Assembly: GCA_963803125.1 (NCBI GenBank)
Contig: CAWDLR010000003.1
Location: 620,001 to 684,000 of the forward strand
Length of the DNA stretch: 64,000 bases
From: G963675935 sp963803125
GTDB taxonomy: Bacteria; Planctomycetota; Planctomycetia; Pirellulales; Thermoguttaceae
Direction: 5' to 3'
The position numbers and the translations under genes were made by a program. This document shows positions 9,457 to 16,739 of this stretch, piece by piece (position 1 is the stretch's first letter; each line of letters begins with the position of its first letter). Below the pieces are notes generated by a model, which searched no databases, was not told the DNA's origin, and worked only from the letters and a program-made list of their open reading frames with translations.

Positions 9457-9590
9457 ATGCAAAGTGCAAAATGCAAAGTGCAAAATGCAAAACGCCTGTT
9501 CCTCGTTCCCACGCTCCGCGTGGGAGCGAGGGTGATTCCCATTTTGCATTTTGCATTTTGCATTTTGCACCTTGCATTCTTCTTCTTTTC
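9457..9590. repeat. Inverted AAATGCAAAGTG repeat with CGTTCCCACGC core
   Basis: The left arm (about 9457-9491) and right arm (about 9537-9590) are inverted copies of the tandem unit TGCAAAATGCAAAG. Between them, at about 9500-9533, is a CTCGTTCCCACGCTCCGCG palindrome related to the repeat at 4856 and the insertion at 24588. The block fills the gap between the two ATPase genes. Confidence 0.8.
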
Positions 9591-9629
9591 CAGCGCGGCG
9601 CTCGCGGACAACAAGAATGGAGGTGCGCC

Positions 9630-10511
9630 GTGAGCAAACGAGTTGCCGGAGACTTCGCCGTCGTCGTCGAAAACCTGGAAAAGCGTTTCGGCAGCTTCGT
9701 GGCCGTCAACCGCATCAGCTTCCAGGTGGCTCGCGGCGAGATTTTCGGCTTCCTCGGTCCCAACGGGGCGGGCAAATCGACCACGATCCGCATGCTTTGC
9801 GGCATCCTCGCGCCCACGGCCGGCCGCGGCACGGTCGCCGGCTTCGACATTCGCACCCAGGCCGAGCAGATCAAGGCCAACATCGGCTACATGAGCCAGA
9901 AGTTCTCGCTCTATCAGGACCTGACGGTCGAGGAGAACATCGACTTCTACAGCGGTATCTACCGCATCCCGGTGGAGAAGAAGCGGCAGCGGAAGGAGTG
10001 GGTGATCGAGATGTCGGGCCTGGCCGGGCATCGCCGCAGCCTGACGGCGATCCTCTCGGGCGGGTGGCGGCAGCGACTCGCCCTCGGCTGCGCCATCCTG
10101 CACGAGCCGCCGATCGTCTTCCTCGATGAGCCCACCTCCGGCGTCGACCCGATCAGCCGCCGCCAGTTCTGGGACCTGATTTACGATCTTTCCGGCCGCG
10201 GGGTGACGGTCTTCGTCACCACGCATTACATGGACGAGGCCGAATACTGCAACCGGCTCGGTCTGATCTATCGCGGTGAGTTGATCGCGCTGGGCACGCC
10301 GCACGAGCTGAAAGTGGAGACGGCCAGGGAAACGGCGAGGGGGATGGAGGTGGTTGCCGGAAAATCGCCTGATGTATCGCAAGACGTGTTGCGGCAGCCA
10401 CCTCCGTCCCCTTCTGTTCCCGGACCGCTGCCTTCGCTGGAAGACGTGTTTGTGGCGCGGATCGAGGCCCGCGACCGCGCCGAGCGGCCGCAGCAGGAGG
10501 TGCAGCGATGA
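9630..10511 (+). CDS. ABC exporter ATP-binding protein, second of two (YbhF C-half-like)
   Basis: The GTG start at 9630 has a GGAGG ribosome site six bases upstream, giving 293 residues. Walker A is G-P-N-G-A-G-K-S-T, the signature is L-S-G-G-W-R-Q-R, and Walker B is I-V-F-L-D-E-P-T-S, followed by H in V-T-T-H-Y-M-D. The C-terminal tail again ends in S-L-E-D-V-F-V. It pairs with the preceding ATPase to power the two permeases that follow; its end overlaps the next start by four bases. Confidence 0.9.
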   Translation: MSKRVAGDFAVVVENLEKRFGSFVAVNRISFQVARGEIFGFLGPNGAGKSTTIRMLCGILAPTAGRGTVAGFDIRTQAEQIKANIGYMSQKFSLYQDLTVEENIDFYSGIYRIPVEKKRQRKEWVIEMSGLAGHRRSLTAILSGGWRQRLALGCAILHEPPIVFLDEPTSGVDPISRRQFWDLIYDLSGRGVTVFVTTHYMDEAEYCNRLGLIYRGELIALGTPHELKVETARETARGMEVVAGKSPDVSQDVLRQPPPSPSVPGPLPSLEDVFVARIEARDRAERPQQEVQR

Positions 10512-11641
10512 GAGTCCGCCGCGTCGCCGCCGTCGCCCGCAAGGAATTCCTGCACGTCTTGCGCGATTTTCGCAGCCTGGGGATGGCGCTCTTGATTCCG
10601 GTGATGATGCTGCTGCTGTTTGGCTTCGCGCTGACGCTCGACGTCAACAACGTGCCGATGGCGGTGTGGGATCAGAGCGGAACGCCACGGAGCCGGGATT
10701 TCGTCAGCCGTTTCGGCGGCTCGCGCTACTTTGCCGTCCGCATGTACGTCGACAATTACCGCGACCTGGTCCGCGCGATCGACCAAGGGCGGGTGATGCT
10801 CGGGCTGGTCGTGCCCCGCGACTTCGCCCAGCAGGTTAACGCCGGCCGCGACTCCGCCGCGCAACTGATCGTCGACGGCACCGACTCGAACACCGCCACC
10901 ATCGCCATCGGCTACGCCACCATCGTCGCTCAAGTCTACGCGATGGAGCTGACCGACCAACAGCAGCAGCGCCGCGGCGGACCGCCGCTGCAAATCCCCT
11001 TGGACGTGCGGCCGCGGGTCTGGTTCAACGAGGACCTGGAATCGCGAAACTACATTATTCCCGGCCTGATCGCCGTGCTGATGATGGTGATTTCGGCGAT
11101 GCTCACCTCGCTGACCGTCGCCCGCGAGTGGGAGCGCGGCACGATGGAGCAACTGATCGCCACGCCGATCCAGGTCTCCGAGCTGATCCTCGGCAAGCTG
11201 CTCCCCTATTTCGCCATCGGTCTGTTCGACGTGTTGGTGGCGGTGCTGATGGGCGAGCTGGTCTTCCGCGTCCCGTTGCGCGGCAATGTCGCCCTGTTGT
11301 TCGGCACCGGCTCGATCTTCCTGGTCGGAGCGCTGTCGATGGGCATGGCGATCAGCATCGTCACCAAGAGCCAACTGCTGTCGAGCCAGGTGGCCATGCT
11401 CGCCACCTTCCTGCCGTCGTTCCTGTTGTCGGGCTTCATCTTCGCCATCAGCAACATGCCGAAGGTGATTCAAGTGGTCACGTACGTCGTTCCCGCGCGG
11501 TATTTCATCGCGATCCTCAAGGGCATTTACCTGAAGGGCGTCGGCCTGGAAATCCTCGGCGGTCAGGTGCTGTTGCTGATCGTCTACGGCGTCGTGATGC
11601 TGTCGCTGGCAAGGATAAGACTGAAAAAGAAACTGACGTAG
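10508..11641 (+). CDS. ABC-2 type permease (YbhS/YbhR-like), first
   Basis: The 377-residue permease has an N-terminal membrane segment (L-I-P-V-M-M-L-L-L-F-G-F-A-L), a large external domain containing I-V-D-G-T-D-S-N-T-A-T, and five to six C-terminal membrane helices. The motif A-R-E-W-E-R-G-T-M-E-Q-L just after the first C-terminal helix is the cytoplasmic coupling segment of ABC-2 exporters. It is cotranslated with the ATPase gene. Confidence 0.9.
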   Translation: MRVRRVAAVARKEFLHVLRDFRSLGMALLIPVMMLLLFGFALTLDVNNVPMAVWDQSGTPRSRDFVSRFGGSRYFAVRMYVDNYRDLVRAIDQGRVMLGLVVPRDFAQQVNAGRDSAAQLIVDGTDSNTATIAIGYATIVAQVYAMELTDQQQQRRGGPPLQIPLDVRPRVWFNEDLESRNYIIPGLIAVLMMVISAMLTSLTVAREWERGTMEQLIATPIQVSELILGKLLPYFAIGLFDVLVAVLMGELVFRVPLRGNVALLFGTGSIFLVGALSMGMAISIVTKSQLLSSQVAMLATFLPSFLLSGFIFAISNMPKVIQVVTYVVPARYFIAILKGIYLKGVGLEILGGQVLLLIVYGVVMLSLARIRLKKKLT

Positions 11642-11651
11642 GTCGTGCTGT

Positions 11652-11774
11652 CCCCTCTCCCTTTGGGAGAGGGTTAGGGTGAGGGCCTGCTGGATTTGGA
11701 CCGTGAACCTTGAACCTTGAACCTTGAGCCTTGCTCCGCCCTCACCCCCAGCCCCTCTCCCAAAGGGAGAGGGG
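11652..11774. repeat. CCCTCTCCC...GGGAGAGGG hairpin pair between the two permease genes
   Basis: Two hairpins of the form CCCTCTCCCTTTGGGAGAGG lie at 11652-11673 and 11752-11774. Between them is the tandem unit ACCTTGA repeated about four times (11706-11730). The right hairpin runs into the GGAGG ribosome site of the second permease gene. Similar hairpins occur at 44217 and inside the RND gene. Confidence 0.85.
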
Positions 11775-11786
11775 AGGAAGTGAACC

Positions 11787-12914
11787 ATGTTTGAGCGCGT
11801 GCGCCACATGCTGAGAAAGGAGTTCATCCAGGTCTTCCGCGACCCGCGGATGCGGATCGTCATTTTCTTGATACCCTGTTTCCAGGTGATGGTGATCGGC
11901 TACGCCGTTTCCACCGACGTGAAGAACGTGCGCACGGCCGTCTACGACCTCGACAACAGCCAAGCCAGCCGCGAGGTGACGGCCCGCTTCATCCGCTCGG
12001 GCTATTTCGACATCGTGGCGCGGATCGGCGACGAACAGCTCGCGCGGAAGATGCTGGACCGCAACGACGTAACCGTGGTGTTGCGGATGAACCACGGTTT
12101 CGCCGCGGACCTCGACGCCGGCCGCACCGCCCGGCTGCAAGTCCTTATCGACGGCACCGACTCGAACACCGCCGCCATCGTGCTCAGCTATGCGGTGAAG
12201 ATCGCCACCGCCTACTCCGAGCAGGTTGTCGCCGGGCGCGTCGATCGCGCCTTTGGTCCGGCGGGAAAGACGGGCACGTTCGATCTCCGCAGCCGGGCAT
12301 GGTTCAACGAGAACTTGGAGAGCCGCAATTTCTACGTCCCCGGTGTGTTGGTCGTCGTCGTCACCCTGGCCACGCTGTTGTTGACCAGCATGGCCATAGT
12401 CCGCGAAAAGGAGATCGGCACGATGGAGCAGATCATGGTCACGCCGATCACTCCCACCCAGTTCATTCTCGGCAAGACGATCCCCTTCGCGATTATCGGC
12501 TTCGTCGACGTGATTCTCGTGGTGGTGATCGGGGTGTTCTGGTTCGAGGTGCCGATCCACGGCAATCTCGCGCTGTTGTTCCTGGCCACCGGCTTGTATC
12601 TGATGACCACCCTCGGCGTCGGGCTGCTGATCTCGACGGTCAGCGAGACGCAGCAGCAGGCGATGATGACCACGTTCTTCTTCTTTTTCCCGGCGATGCT
12701 GCTGTCCGGCTTTGCCTTTCCGATCGCCAACATGCCGGAAGTCGTGCAATGGATGACGCTGCTCGATCCGATCCGCTATTTCCTGGTAATCGTCCGCGGC
12801 ATTTTCCTCAAAGGCGTGGGAATGGAGATTCTCTGGCCGCAGATGGCGCCGCTGGTACTGATGGGGATTGCCACGCTGTGGCTGGCCGTGCGGCGGTTCC
12901 ATAAAACCATCTAG
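11787..12914 (+). CDS. ABC-2 type permease, second; 3' end rebuilt by the integrative element
   Basis: The 375-residue protein is a paralogue of the preceding permease: N-terminal membrane segment (I-V-I-F-L-I-P-C-F-Q-V-M-V-I-G), external domain with I-D-G-T-D-S-N-T-A-A, coupling motif R-E-K-E-I-G-T-M-E-Q-I, and C-terminal helices. The last codons (F-H-K-T-I-stop, 12897-12914) match F-H-K-T-L-stop at 18906-18923, on the far side of the integrated element. The present tail after the shared GGTTCCATAA core is therefore probably element DNA that replaced the original end without changing the protein length. Confidence 0.9.
   Translation: MFERVRHMLRKEFIQVFRDPRMRIVIFLIPCFQVMVIGYAVSTDVKNVRTAVYDLDNSQASREVTARFIRSGYFDIVARIGDEQLARKMLDRNDVTVVLRMNHGFAADLDAGRTARLQVLIDGTDSNTAAIVLSYAVKIATAYSEQVVAGRVDRAFGPAGKTGTFDLRSRAWFNENLESRNFYVPGVLVVVVTLATLLLTSMAIVREKEIGTMEQIMVTPITPTQFILGKTIPFAIIGFVDVILVVVIGVFWFEVPIHGNLALLFLATGLYLMTTLGVGLLISTVSETQQQAMMTTFFFFFPAMLLSGFAFPIANMPEVVQWMTLLDPIRYFLVIVRGIFLKGVGMEILWPQMAPLVLMGIATLWLAVRRFHKTI
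12895..12914. other. attL: end of permease gene, core GGTTCCATAA
   Basis: The 10-base core GGTTCCATAA is followed by AACCATCTAG, reading F-H-K-T-I-stop in the permease frame. Its partner is at 18904-18923. Confidence 0.7.
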
Positions 12915-12976
12915 ACGTTTCCGTACACTCCTCTGAAAACGCGGTAAATAGCTTGTTTTCAAGGCTTTTCTTCATG

Positions 12977-13570
12977 TCAGCCTATTCGGCTTGTACAGTG
13001 TATAAATGTATAAAACTGGGGTGTATCGGGTGTACGTACACCCGTTTTTTCGCTGTACACTACCTTGCGAGCCCTGTCGATAAGAGAACCAGAGACGCCG
13101 ACAGCCTTCCCGGCTGAATCGCGGGCGTCACTTCCGGTAATAATACCGGAAGTGTTTTTTCCCAGTGCGGTCCTGCCATGTTCCTTTTGCCGTTCCTTGG
13201 CCAGCTTGTCGTAAATCGCTGGCACGCTTGCCTCCTGCTGGTAGCGGGAAGACTGGGAAAGAGTAAGGTCTAAAGAATCGAGGGTAACTATCGCAGCCTG
13301 CGATAGTTTCGGTCGCCGCCCTTCTGCCAGTTCCCCGCGTTCCTTCATCAGCCTGAGGCTGTCGCCTGCCTTGCGGCGCGCATCGAGCATAATGTGTGCG
13401 GCGGAATTGCACGCCTCGCGCCCCATCCCGGCGGCAGCAGCAATCTCCTTGGCTCGTTGTGCGAGGTTCTCGACCTGTAAAATCTGTTCTATCGTCGTTG
13501 CTTCGGCGAGCATCTTTCGCGCACGAGAGAGCGGCGCGAGCGCAGAGCCGTGATTGGTGGGGAGGGTCAT
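12977..13570 (-). CDS. Mobile-element protein of the R-K-A-G...S-S-R-W/Y-Q type, function unknown
   Basis: Start at ATG 13570 has a GGGAGGG ribosome site; length is 197 residues. The first half is helical (A-R-K-M-L-A-E-A-T-T-I-E-Q-I, then M-L-D-A-R-R-K-A-G-D-S-L), followed by S-L-D-L-T-L-S-Q-S-S-R-Y-Q-Q-E-A, the layout of small phage and integrative-element proteins found near methyltransferases and replication genes. A second part contains D-A-R-D-S-A-G-K-A-V-G-V-S-G, a motif repeated in the broken gene at 14034-14252. The last 25 residues read through the terminal region of the element and may not be original. Function is not known. Confidence 0.6.
   Translation of the reverse strand: MTLPTNHGSALAPLSRARKMLAEATTIEQILQVENLAQRAKEIAAAAGMGREACNSAAHIMLDARRKAGDSLRLMKERGELAEGRRPKLSQAAIVTLDSLDLTLSQSSRYQQEASVPAIYDKLAKERQKEHGRTALGKNTSGIITGSDARDSAGKAVGVSGSLIDRARKVVYSEKTGVRTPDTPQFYTFIHCTSRIG
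13027..13050 (+). terminator. Probable Rho-independent terminator for the exporter operon
   Basis: The perfect palindrome CGGGTGTACGTACACCCG is followed by TTTTTT on the plus strand. It lies 110 bases after the last permease gene, inside the left end of the integrated element, so the element may supply the operon's terminator. Confidence 0.55.
13049..13060 (+). repeat. Subterminal direct repeat TTCGCTGTACAC (left copy)
   Basis: The identical 12-mer occurs at 18741-18752 near the other end of the element. GTGTAC motifs recur nearby at both ends (13021-13045 and 18791-18816). These could be arm-type integrase or Xis sites. Confidence 0.5.
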
Positions 13571-13578
13571 GCTGCCCT

Positions 13579-14033
13579 CCCAACAGAAACGCCCACGGGC
13601 CGCTCTCAAACAAGTGTGTCACGGTGACACACTTCTGACCATCGCCCCCACGCCCACGGGCCGCTCGTCCGGGCGGACAAGGTAGAGACGCAATAGTTCC
13701 CATCGCCCCCACGCCCACGGGCCGCTCGGCGTCTTGTCGTCCGGGTTGAACGCGCTGGCCCATCGCCCCCACGCCCACGGGCCGCTCCCCTTCAAGTGCT
13801 CAAGCCCGGCGTCCGTCACCCCATCGCCCCCACGCCCACGGGCCGCTCTCAATTCACTCTCAATCGCGCTCAAGTCGATAGCCCATCGCCCCCACGCCCA
13901 CGGGCCGCTCGTCATTAGGCGGTAACGTGACGTGACCGCCTAACCATCGCCCCCACGCCCACGGGCCGCTCGGCGGAGAGCCCGCACGTCCTGTTTTTGG
14001 AGCGCCCATCGCCCCCACGCCCACGGGCCGCTC
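13579..14033 (-). CRISPR. Orphan CRISPR array, seven perfect 28-nt repeats plus one degenerate, type I-E-like
   Basis: The 28-base repeat begins CCATCGCCCCCACG and ends CCCACGGGCCGCTC (plus strand). Perfect copies start (28-nt form) at 13639, 13700, 13760, 13821, 13883, 13944 and 14006. An eighth, at 13579-13605, keeps only the last 17 bases. The repeat-to-repeat distance is 60-62, giving seven unique spacers of 32-34 bases. On the minus strand the repeat can form a stem CCCGU-GGGC-GUGGG using two G-U pairs. The degenerate repeat at the left end marks the trailer, so the array reads on the minus strand with its leader side at 14034. Repeat and spacer lengths match type I-E. No cas gene is in the window. 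Confidence 0.82.
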
Positions 14034-14252
14034 TCTCTGCCGGGTGGGGTTCGCTTACCGCTGACGCCCACGGCCTTGCCGGCGGCGTCGCGGGACTTGC
14101 CGGAATCAATAGGGGGTGGTAATCCTTCCACACCCTGTTGCGGCCTTCCTTTACCAGCAGCTTTTCCGCCCGCGCTCATTCGTTCCTTGGCCGCCTCGTC
14201 GTACATGCCACGCGCCCTTGGCCCCCACCAACGCCAACTCGCTGGGCGTCAT
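14034..14252 (-). pseudogene. Broken mobile-element gene cut by the CRISPR array
   Basis: ATG at 14252 overlaps the stop of the upstream zinc-finger gene (ATGA) and begins M-T-P-S-E-L-A-L-V-G-A. A one- or two-base shift near 14206-14235 moves to the frame Y-D-E-A-A-K-E-R-M-S-A-G-G-K-A-A-G-K-G, which continues to R-D-A-A-G-K-A-V-G-V-S-G-K. Reading then enters the first CRISPR repeat, so the normal C-terminus is gone. The A-G-K-A-V-G-V-S-G part is shared with the protein at 12977-13570. It was probably a small DNA-binding or replication-accessory protein. Confidence 0.5.
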
Positions 14253-14431
14253 GTGGCGACGATGGTGATTCGCTTGCGCTTGGCCAGCAGCGCCCCGCAG
14301 ATGACGCATGGCGATAAGCACACTCGCCGATGGCAACCTCGACACAGATACGGAAAAACTTCCTTCGGCTGGAAACCATGCGGTTTCGGCTTCGGACCGG
14401 GCTTTCTCTTAGCGGGAATGGCAGATTGCAT
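14249..14431 (-). CDS. Small zinc-finger protein
   Basis: A 60-residue basic protein with C-R-G-C-H-R-R-V-C-L-S-P-C-V-I-C, i.e. two close cysteine pairs typical of a zinc ribbon, preceded by K-R-K-P-G-P-K-P-K-P. ATG at 14431 has an AGAGG site seven bases upstream. Its stop overlaps the next start. Role unknown; its position suggests a conserved gene of this element type. Confidence 0.55.
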   Translation of the reverse strand: MQSAIPAKRKPGPKPKPHGFQPKEVFPYLCRGCHRRVCLSPCVICGALLAKRKRITIVAT

Positions 14432-14483
14432 CAAACTGACCTCTTGGCTTCGCCGCTGTTGCGTCGGAAGGGCCTTGGACGAT

Positions 14484-14530
14484 GTTTGATACCTCGGGCA
14501 CAGCAGCCCCTAGAATCGCATCCTACGCGG
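14484..14530 (-). repeat. Shared upstream element, copy 1 (second copy 15270-15316)
   Basis: This stretch and 15270-15316 align over about 46 bases: both begin TTTGATACCT, have GGG and GCCCCT at the same spacing, and end CTACGCGG. Each lies 50-75 bases upstream of a small zinc-protein gene on the minus strand (starts 14431 and 15199), so it may be a common promoter or operator of the element. Confidence 0.5.
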
Positions 14531-14538
14531 TCGCCTTT

Positions 14539-14960
14539 TTATCGTCGTCCATGCCCACGGCAAGTGCTCGCGCCTCCCGCCTCCCGCCACCGTCGCCGGG
14601 CCGCAGTGAAGAGCAGGCGCGAAACGTGCCGACCGGCCCGCTCATAGTCGCCGGCCAAGATGATCGGCACGGCCGCCGCAATCCAGCCGAGAACCGATCC
14701 AATTGCCGCCGATGCCGTTATCTGCGACCGCCATTCGCCTTGCTCCAAGTCGGGCCACGTCGCCTCAACCACGATGGCCCGCGTCGGGTAGGCCAATAGC
14801 CGTTGGACTTCCCGGTCGAATCGTTCCCGATGCTGACCGATGCACCCCAGAAGGTCCGCAAGGCTTTTCCTTTCCACGGCCACGATGTTTTCGAGCCCTA
14901 GGACGGAATAGTCCCCGGTGGCCAGCGTGCCCGCCCACGGATTGAGGCGATAGCGGTCAT
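14539..14960 (-). CDS. ERCC4-domain nuclease-like protein, frameshifted
   Basis: The start ATG at 14960 overlaps the stop of the upstream zinc-ribbon gene (ATGA). It begins M-T-A-I-A-S-I-R, and the frame changes before 14898. The main frame then reads G-T-L-A-T-G-D-Y-S-V-L-G-L-E-N, A-V-E-R-K-S-L-A-D-L-L-G-C-I-G and R-F-D-R-E-V-Q-R-L, which are the core ERCC4 (XPF-type nuclease) motifs, including the E-R-K-S-L active-site segment. The first D-x-R-E strand expected before it is not visible, so the protein is short or damaged. Family members occur in phages and mobile elements and cut branched DNA. Confidence 0.65.
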
Positions 14961-15199
14961 GGGCTCGCGCCTCCGAACCGCTCTTGGCAGGTCGGGCAAT
15001 AGACGCCACGGGATGTCGAGTGCGGCGGGCGCGGCCTGGAGCATCCGAGACACAGAGGCGGCCTGGCGGTCGCCGCGAACGTCGTCGCTCGATCTGCCAG
15101 CCGGGATCGGCAGCCGTCGCACAATGACCACCTGCCCGTGGCCCCGGTTGCCTGGCAGAGTCCACAGGTTTGATTGATCGAAAAGCTAAAATCATCCAT
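14957..15199 (-). CDS. Cysteine-rich zinc-ribbon protein
   Basis: An 80-residue protein with C-G-L-C, C-D-G-C, C-L-G-C and Y-C-P-T-C, i.e. four cysteine pairs forming two zinc ribbons. ATG at 15199 follows a GAGG site. It overlaps the ERCC4-type gene by four bases, so the two are probably translated together. Function unknown; a DNA-binding partner of the nuclease is possible. Confidence 0.6.
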   Translation of the reverse strand: MDDFSFSINQTCGLCQATGATGRWSLCDGCRSRLADRATTFAATARPPLCLGCSRPRPPHSTSRGVYCPTCQERFGGASP

Positions 15200-15248
15200 T
15201 GTCTGCCTCTTCTCGTGAAACTGGCCCCGCTGCTTTGCGCCTCGTGCG

Positions 15249-15452
15249 TTATCTCGACCTTGAACGGCATTTGATACCTTGGGAATGAGTGCCCCTCATA
15301 CGCGAAGCTACGCGGCCGCACTGCCTGCCACGGAAGTGGTTTATCAAGTCGGCAATGGTTTTGAACACTGGAATACCGATTTCCTCCGCTCTCTGGACTT
15401 CAAGGTCCGCCCCCAGCGATTCGCCCGGCAATCGCAACAGAGCATCGGCCAC
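15249..15452 (-). CDS. Short DUF4406-like C-terminal piece
   Basis: The 67-residue frame starting with GTG at 15452 reads A-D-A-L-L-R-L-P-G-E-S-L-G-A-D-L-E-V, then A-E-E-I-G-I-P-V-F-K-T-I-A-D-L, which resembles the second half of DUF4406 (a nucleoside-deoxyribosyltransferase-like fold). The first half is missing, and the frame overlaps the end of the primase gene. It is probably a remnant; its last 20 residues look unstructured. Confidence 0.4.
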   Translation of the reverse strand: MADALLRLPGESLGADLEVQRAEEIGIPVFKTIADLINHFRGRQCGRVASRMRGTHSQGIKCRSRSR

Positions 15453-16482
15453 CGTTACTCCATGCCGCCACCTGCTCGGCCGTGATCAGCTCTGTCGGCA
15501 ATGCCTCGATCTTGTGTCCTTCGTTCAGAAAATCGCGGATGTCTTTGCCGTGGTCGTTTTCAATCGGATACGGAAGCTGCGCCAAAAGGATTTCTTTCGC
15601 ACCGGCCTTGTGATATGCGACGGCCGCCCGGCGTTGTCCCTCTTGCCCTGGTTCGTCGGCGTCGCCGGCCACGATGATCCGCTTGCCCTTGGCCCACTCC
15701 CGCGGCAACTTTCCGCGGGCTTTCGCGCCGGCCGTGTTGGTGATTGTGACCCAACTGGGCGGAAGTCCCGACGAAGCGACGGCCAGCAAGTCGGTCACGC
15801 CCTCCTCGTCGAGAATCGTGGTTGCCTGCTGCAATTCCTCGGCGGTGCCTGAGCACAACCACGAGTTCACGGACCCACCAACGGTGTGCGTCTTACGCTC
15901 AGCGAGTTTTCCTAACGCCGGAAATGGTTTGCCGTCGATTCGTAGCAGGACAATCGCCGTCGGTTCGGGGGCGTCGATCGGCGCGCGGCCGTCGAGTCGG
16001 ATACATCGGTGTTGGCCCCATGTCGCCACGGTGCCTCCGCATTTTCTGACGCTCTCTGGCGTGATCGGCAGCTTCGCCTTGGCGTACTGCTGCAAGAGCG
16101 TATCCCATAAGACGGTGCTGGTGGCCTTGATCTTCGTCGCGCCCTGGGCCAACTTGTTTTTTTCGACGCCCTTCTTCATGGCCGGCGCGTGTCCGTTGCC
16201 ATTGGTGCCGAGATAGTTAGCGACTAGCTTGGCGACGGCCGGAAATGGTTGCCCCGTGGCCCACTGTAGGGCAGAAAATCCATCCCCGTTTTTTTCGTTG
16301 TGACAGCAGTTGCAAAATAGCGCGCCAGCATCGGTGTCGATCATGCGAAATCGGTCTTTTCCGCCGCACTTCGGGCAGGGATGATGCTGGCCGTCGAGAA
16401 CTTCGGCGGGGATGCCGCCAAGAGCGGCGAGAATCTCCGGCCATCGGCCAGCAGCGGCGACCTTGATCGTCAGAACGTTCAT
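15400..16482 (-). CDS. Phage/element DNA primase with zinc ribbon and toprim domain
   Basis: ATG at 16482 with a GAGGAG site gives 360 residues. The N-terminus has a primase zinc ribbon, C-P-K-C-G-G-K-D-R-F-R then F-C-N-C-C (residues about 35-60). The C-terminal half has the toprim motifs: T-I-L-D-E-E-G-V-T-D-L-L-A with the catalytic Glu, and I-I-V-A-G-D-A-D-E-P-G with the D-x-D pair. It would make RNA primers for replication of the element after excision. Homologous proteins occur in phage P4-type satellites and plasmids. It follows the excisionase-type gene directly. Confidence 0.82.
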   Translation of the reverse strand: MNVLTIKVAAAGRWPEILAALGGIPAEVLDGQHHPCPKCGGKDRFRMIDTDAGALFCNCCHNEKNGDGFSALQWATGQPFPAVAKLVANYLGTNGNGHAPAMKKGVEKNKLAQGATKIKATSTVLWDTLLQQYAKAKLPITPESVRKCGGTVATWGQHRCIRLDGRAPIDAPEPTAIVLLRIDGKPFPALGKLAERKTHTVGGSVNSWLCSGTAEELQQATTILDEEGVTDLLAVASSGLPPSWVTITNTAGAKARGKLPREWAKGKRIIVAGDADEPGQEGQRRAAVAYHKAGAKEILLAQLPYPIENDHGKDIRDFLNEGHKIEALPTELITAEQVAAWSNGGRCSVAIAGRIAGGGP

Positions 16483-16483
16483 G

Positions 16484-16739
16484 TTAAAAAAACTCCTCGA
16501 CAAGCTGGTCCCGCCGTCGCCGGACCCGCGAGATTTTCGGGGCTGGTCCTGCCGACCGTGCCGCCTCGAACGCGGCCAAGTCGGCGGGGGCAATCCGGTA
16601 TCGCGGTCGCTGGGTGCCATCCCCGAGGTTCAGCGCGGAGTTGGCCCGTGCGAATCCAGCCGAGCACTTTATGGGTATCGACGGCGAACCGCTCGGCAAC
16701 GGCAGGGGGCGTCAGATAGGCGGAGACTACTTGCGGCAC
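16484..16739 (-). CDS. Excisionase/AlpA-type helix-turn-helix protein, frameshifted
   Basis: GTG at 16739 has a GGAGG site nine bases upstream. The first frame reads L-T-P-P-A-V-A-E-R-F-A-V-D-T-H-K-V-L-G-W then R-T-G-Q-L-R-A, a MerR/Xis-type winged HTH. Near 16640 the frame changes and continues N-L-G-D-G-T-Q-R-P-R-Y-R-I and P-A-D-L-A-A-F, the second half of the same fold. Total is about 85 residues. It would direct excision with the integrase or regulate the element. Its stop lies two bases before the primase start. Confidence 0.65.

Noticed and set aside
8517..10511. A fused 664-residue ATPase frame
   Set aside because: Its first part is a shadow of the first ATPase in another frame and its middle is the repeat at 9457-9590; only the part from 9630 is a gene.
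13579..14033. The repeats as a repetitive protein (G-P-W-A-W-G-R-W)
   Set aside because: The unit length is 60-62 bases, not a multiple of three, and the spacers are unrelated, so no frame holds through the array.
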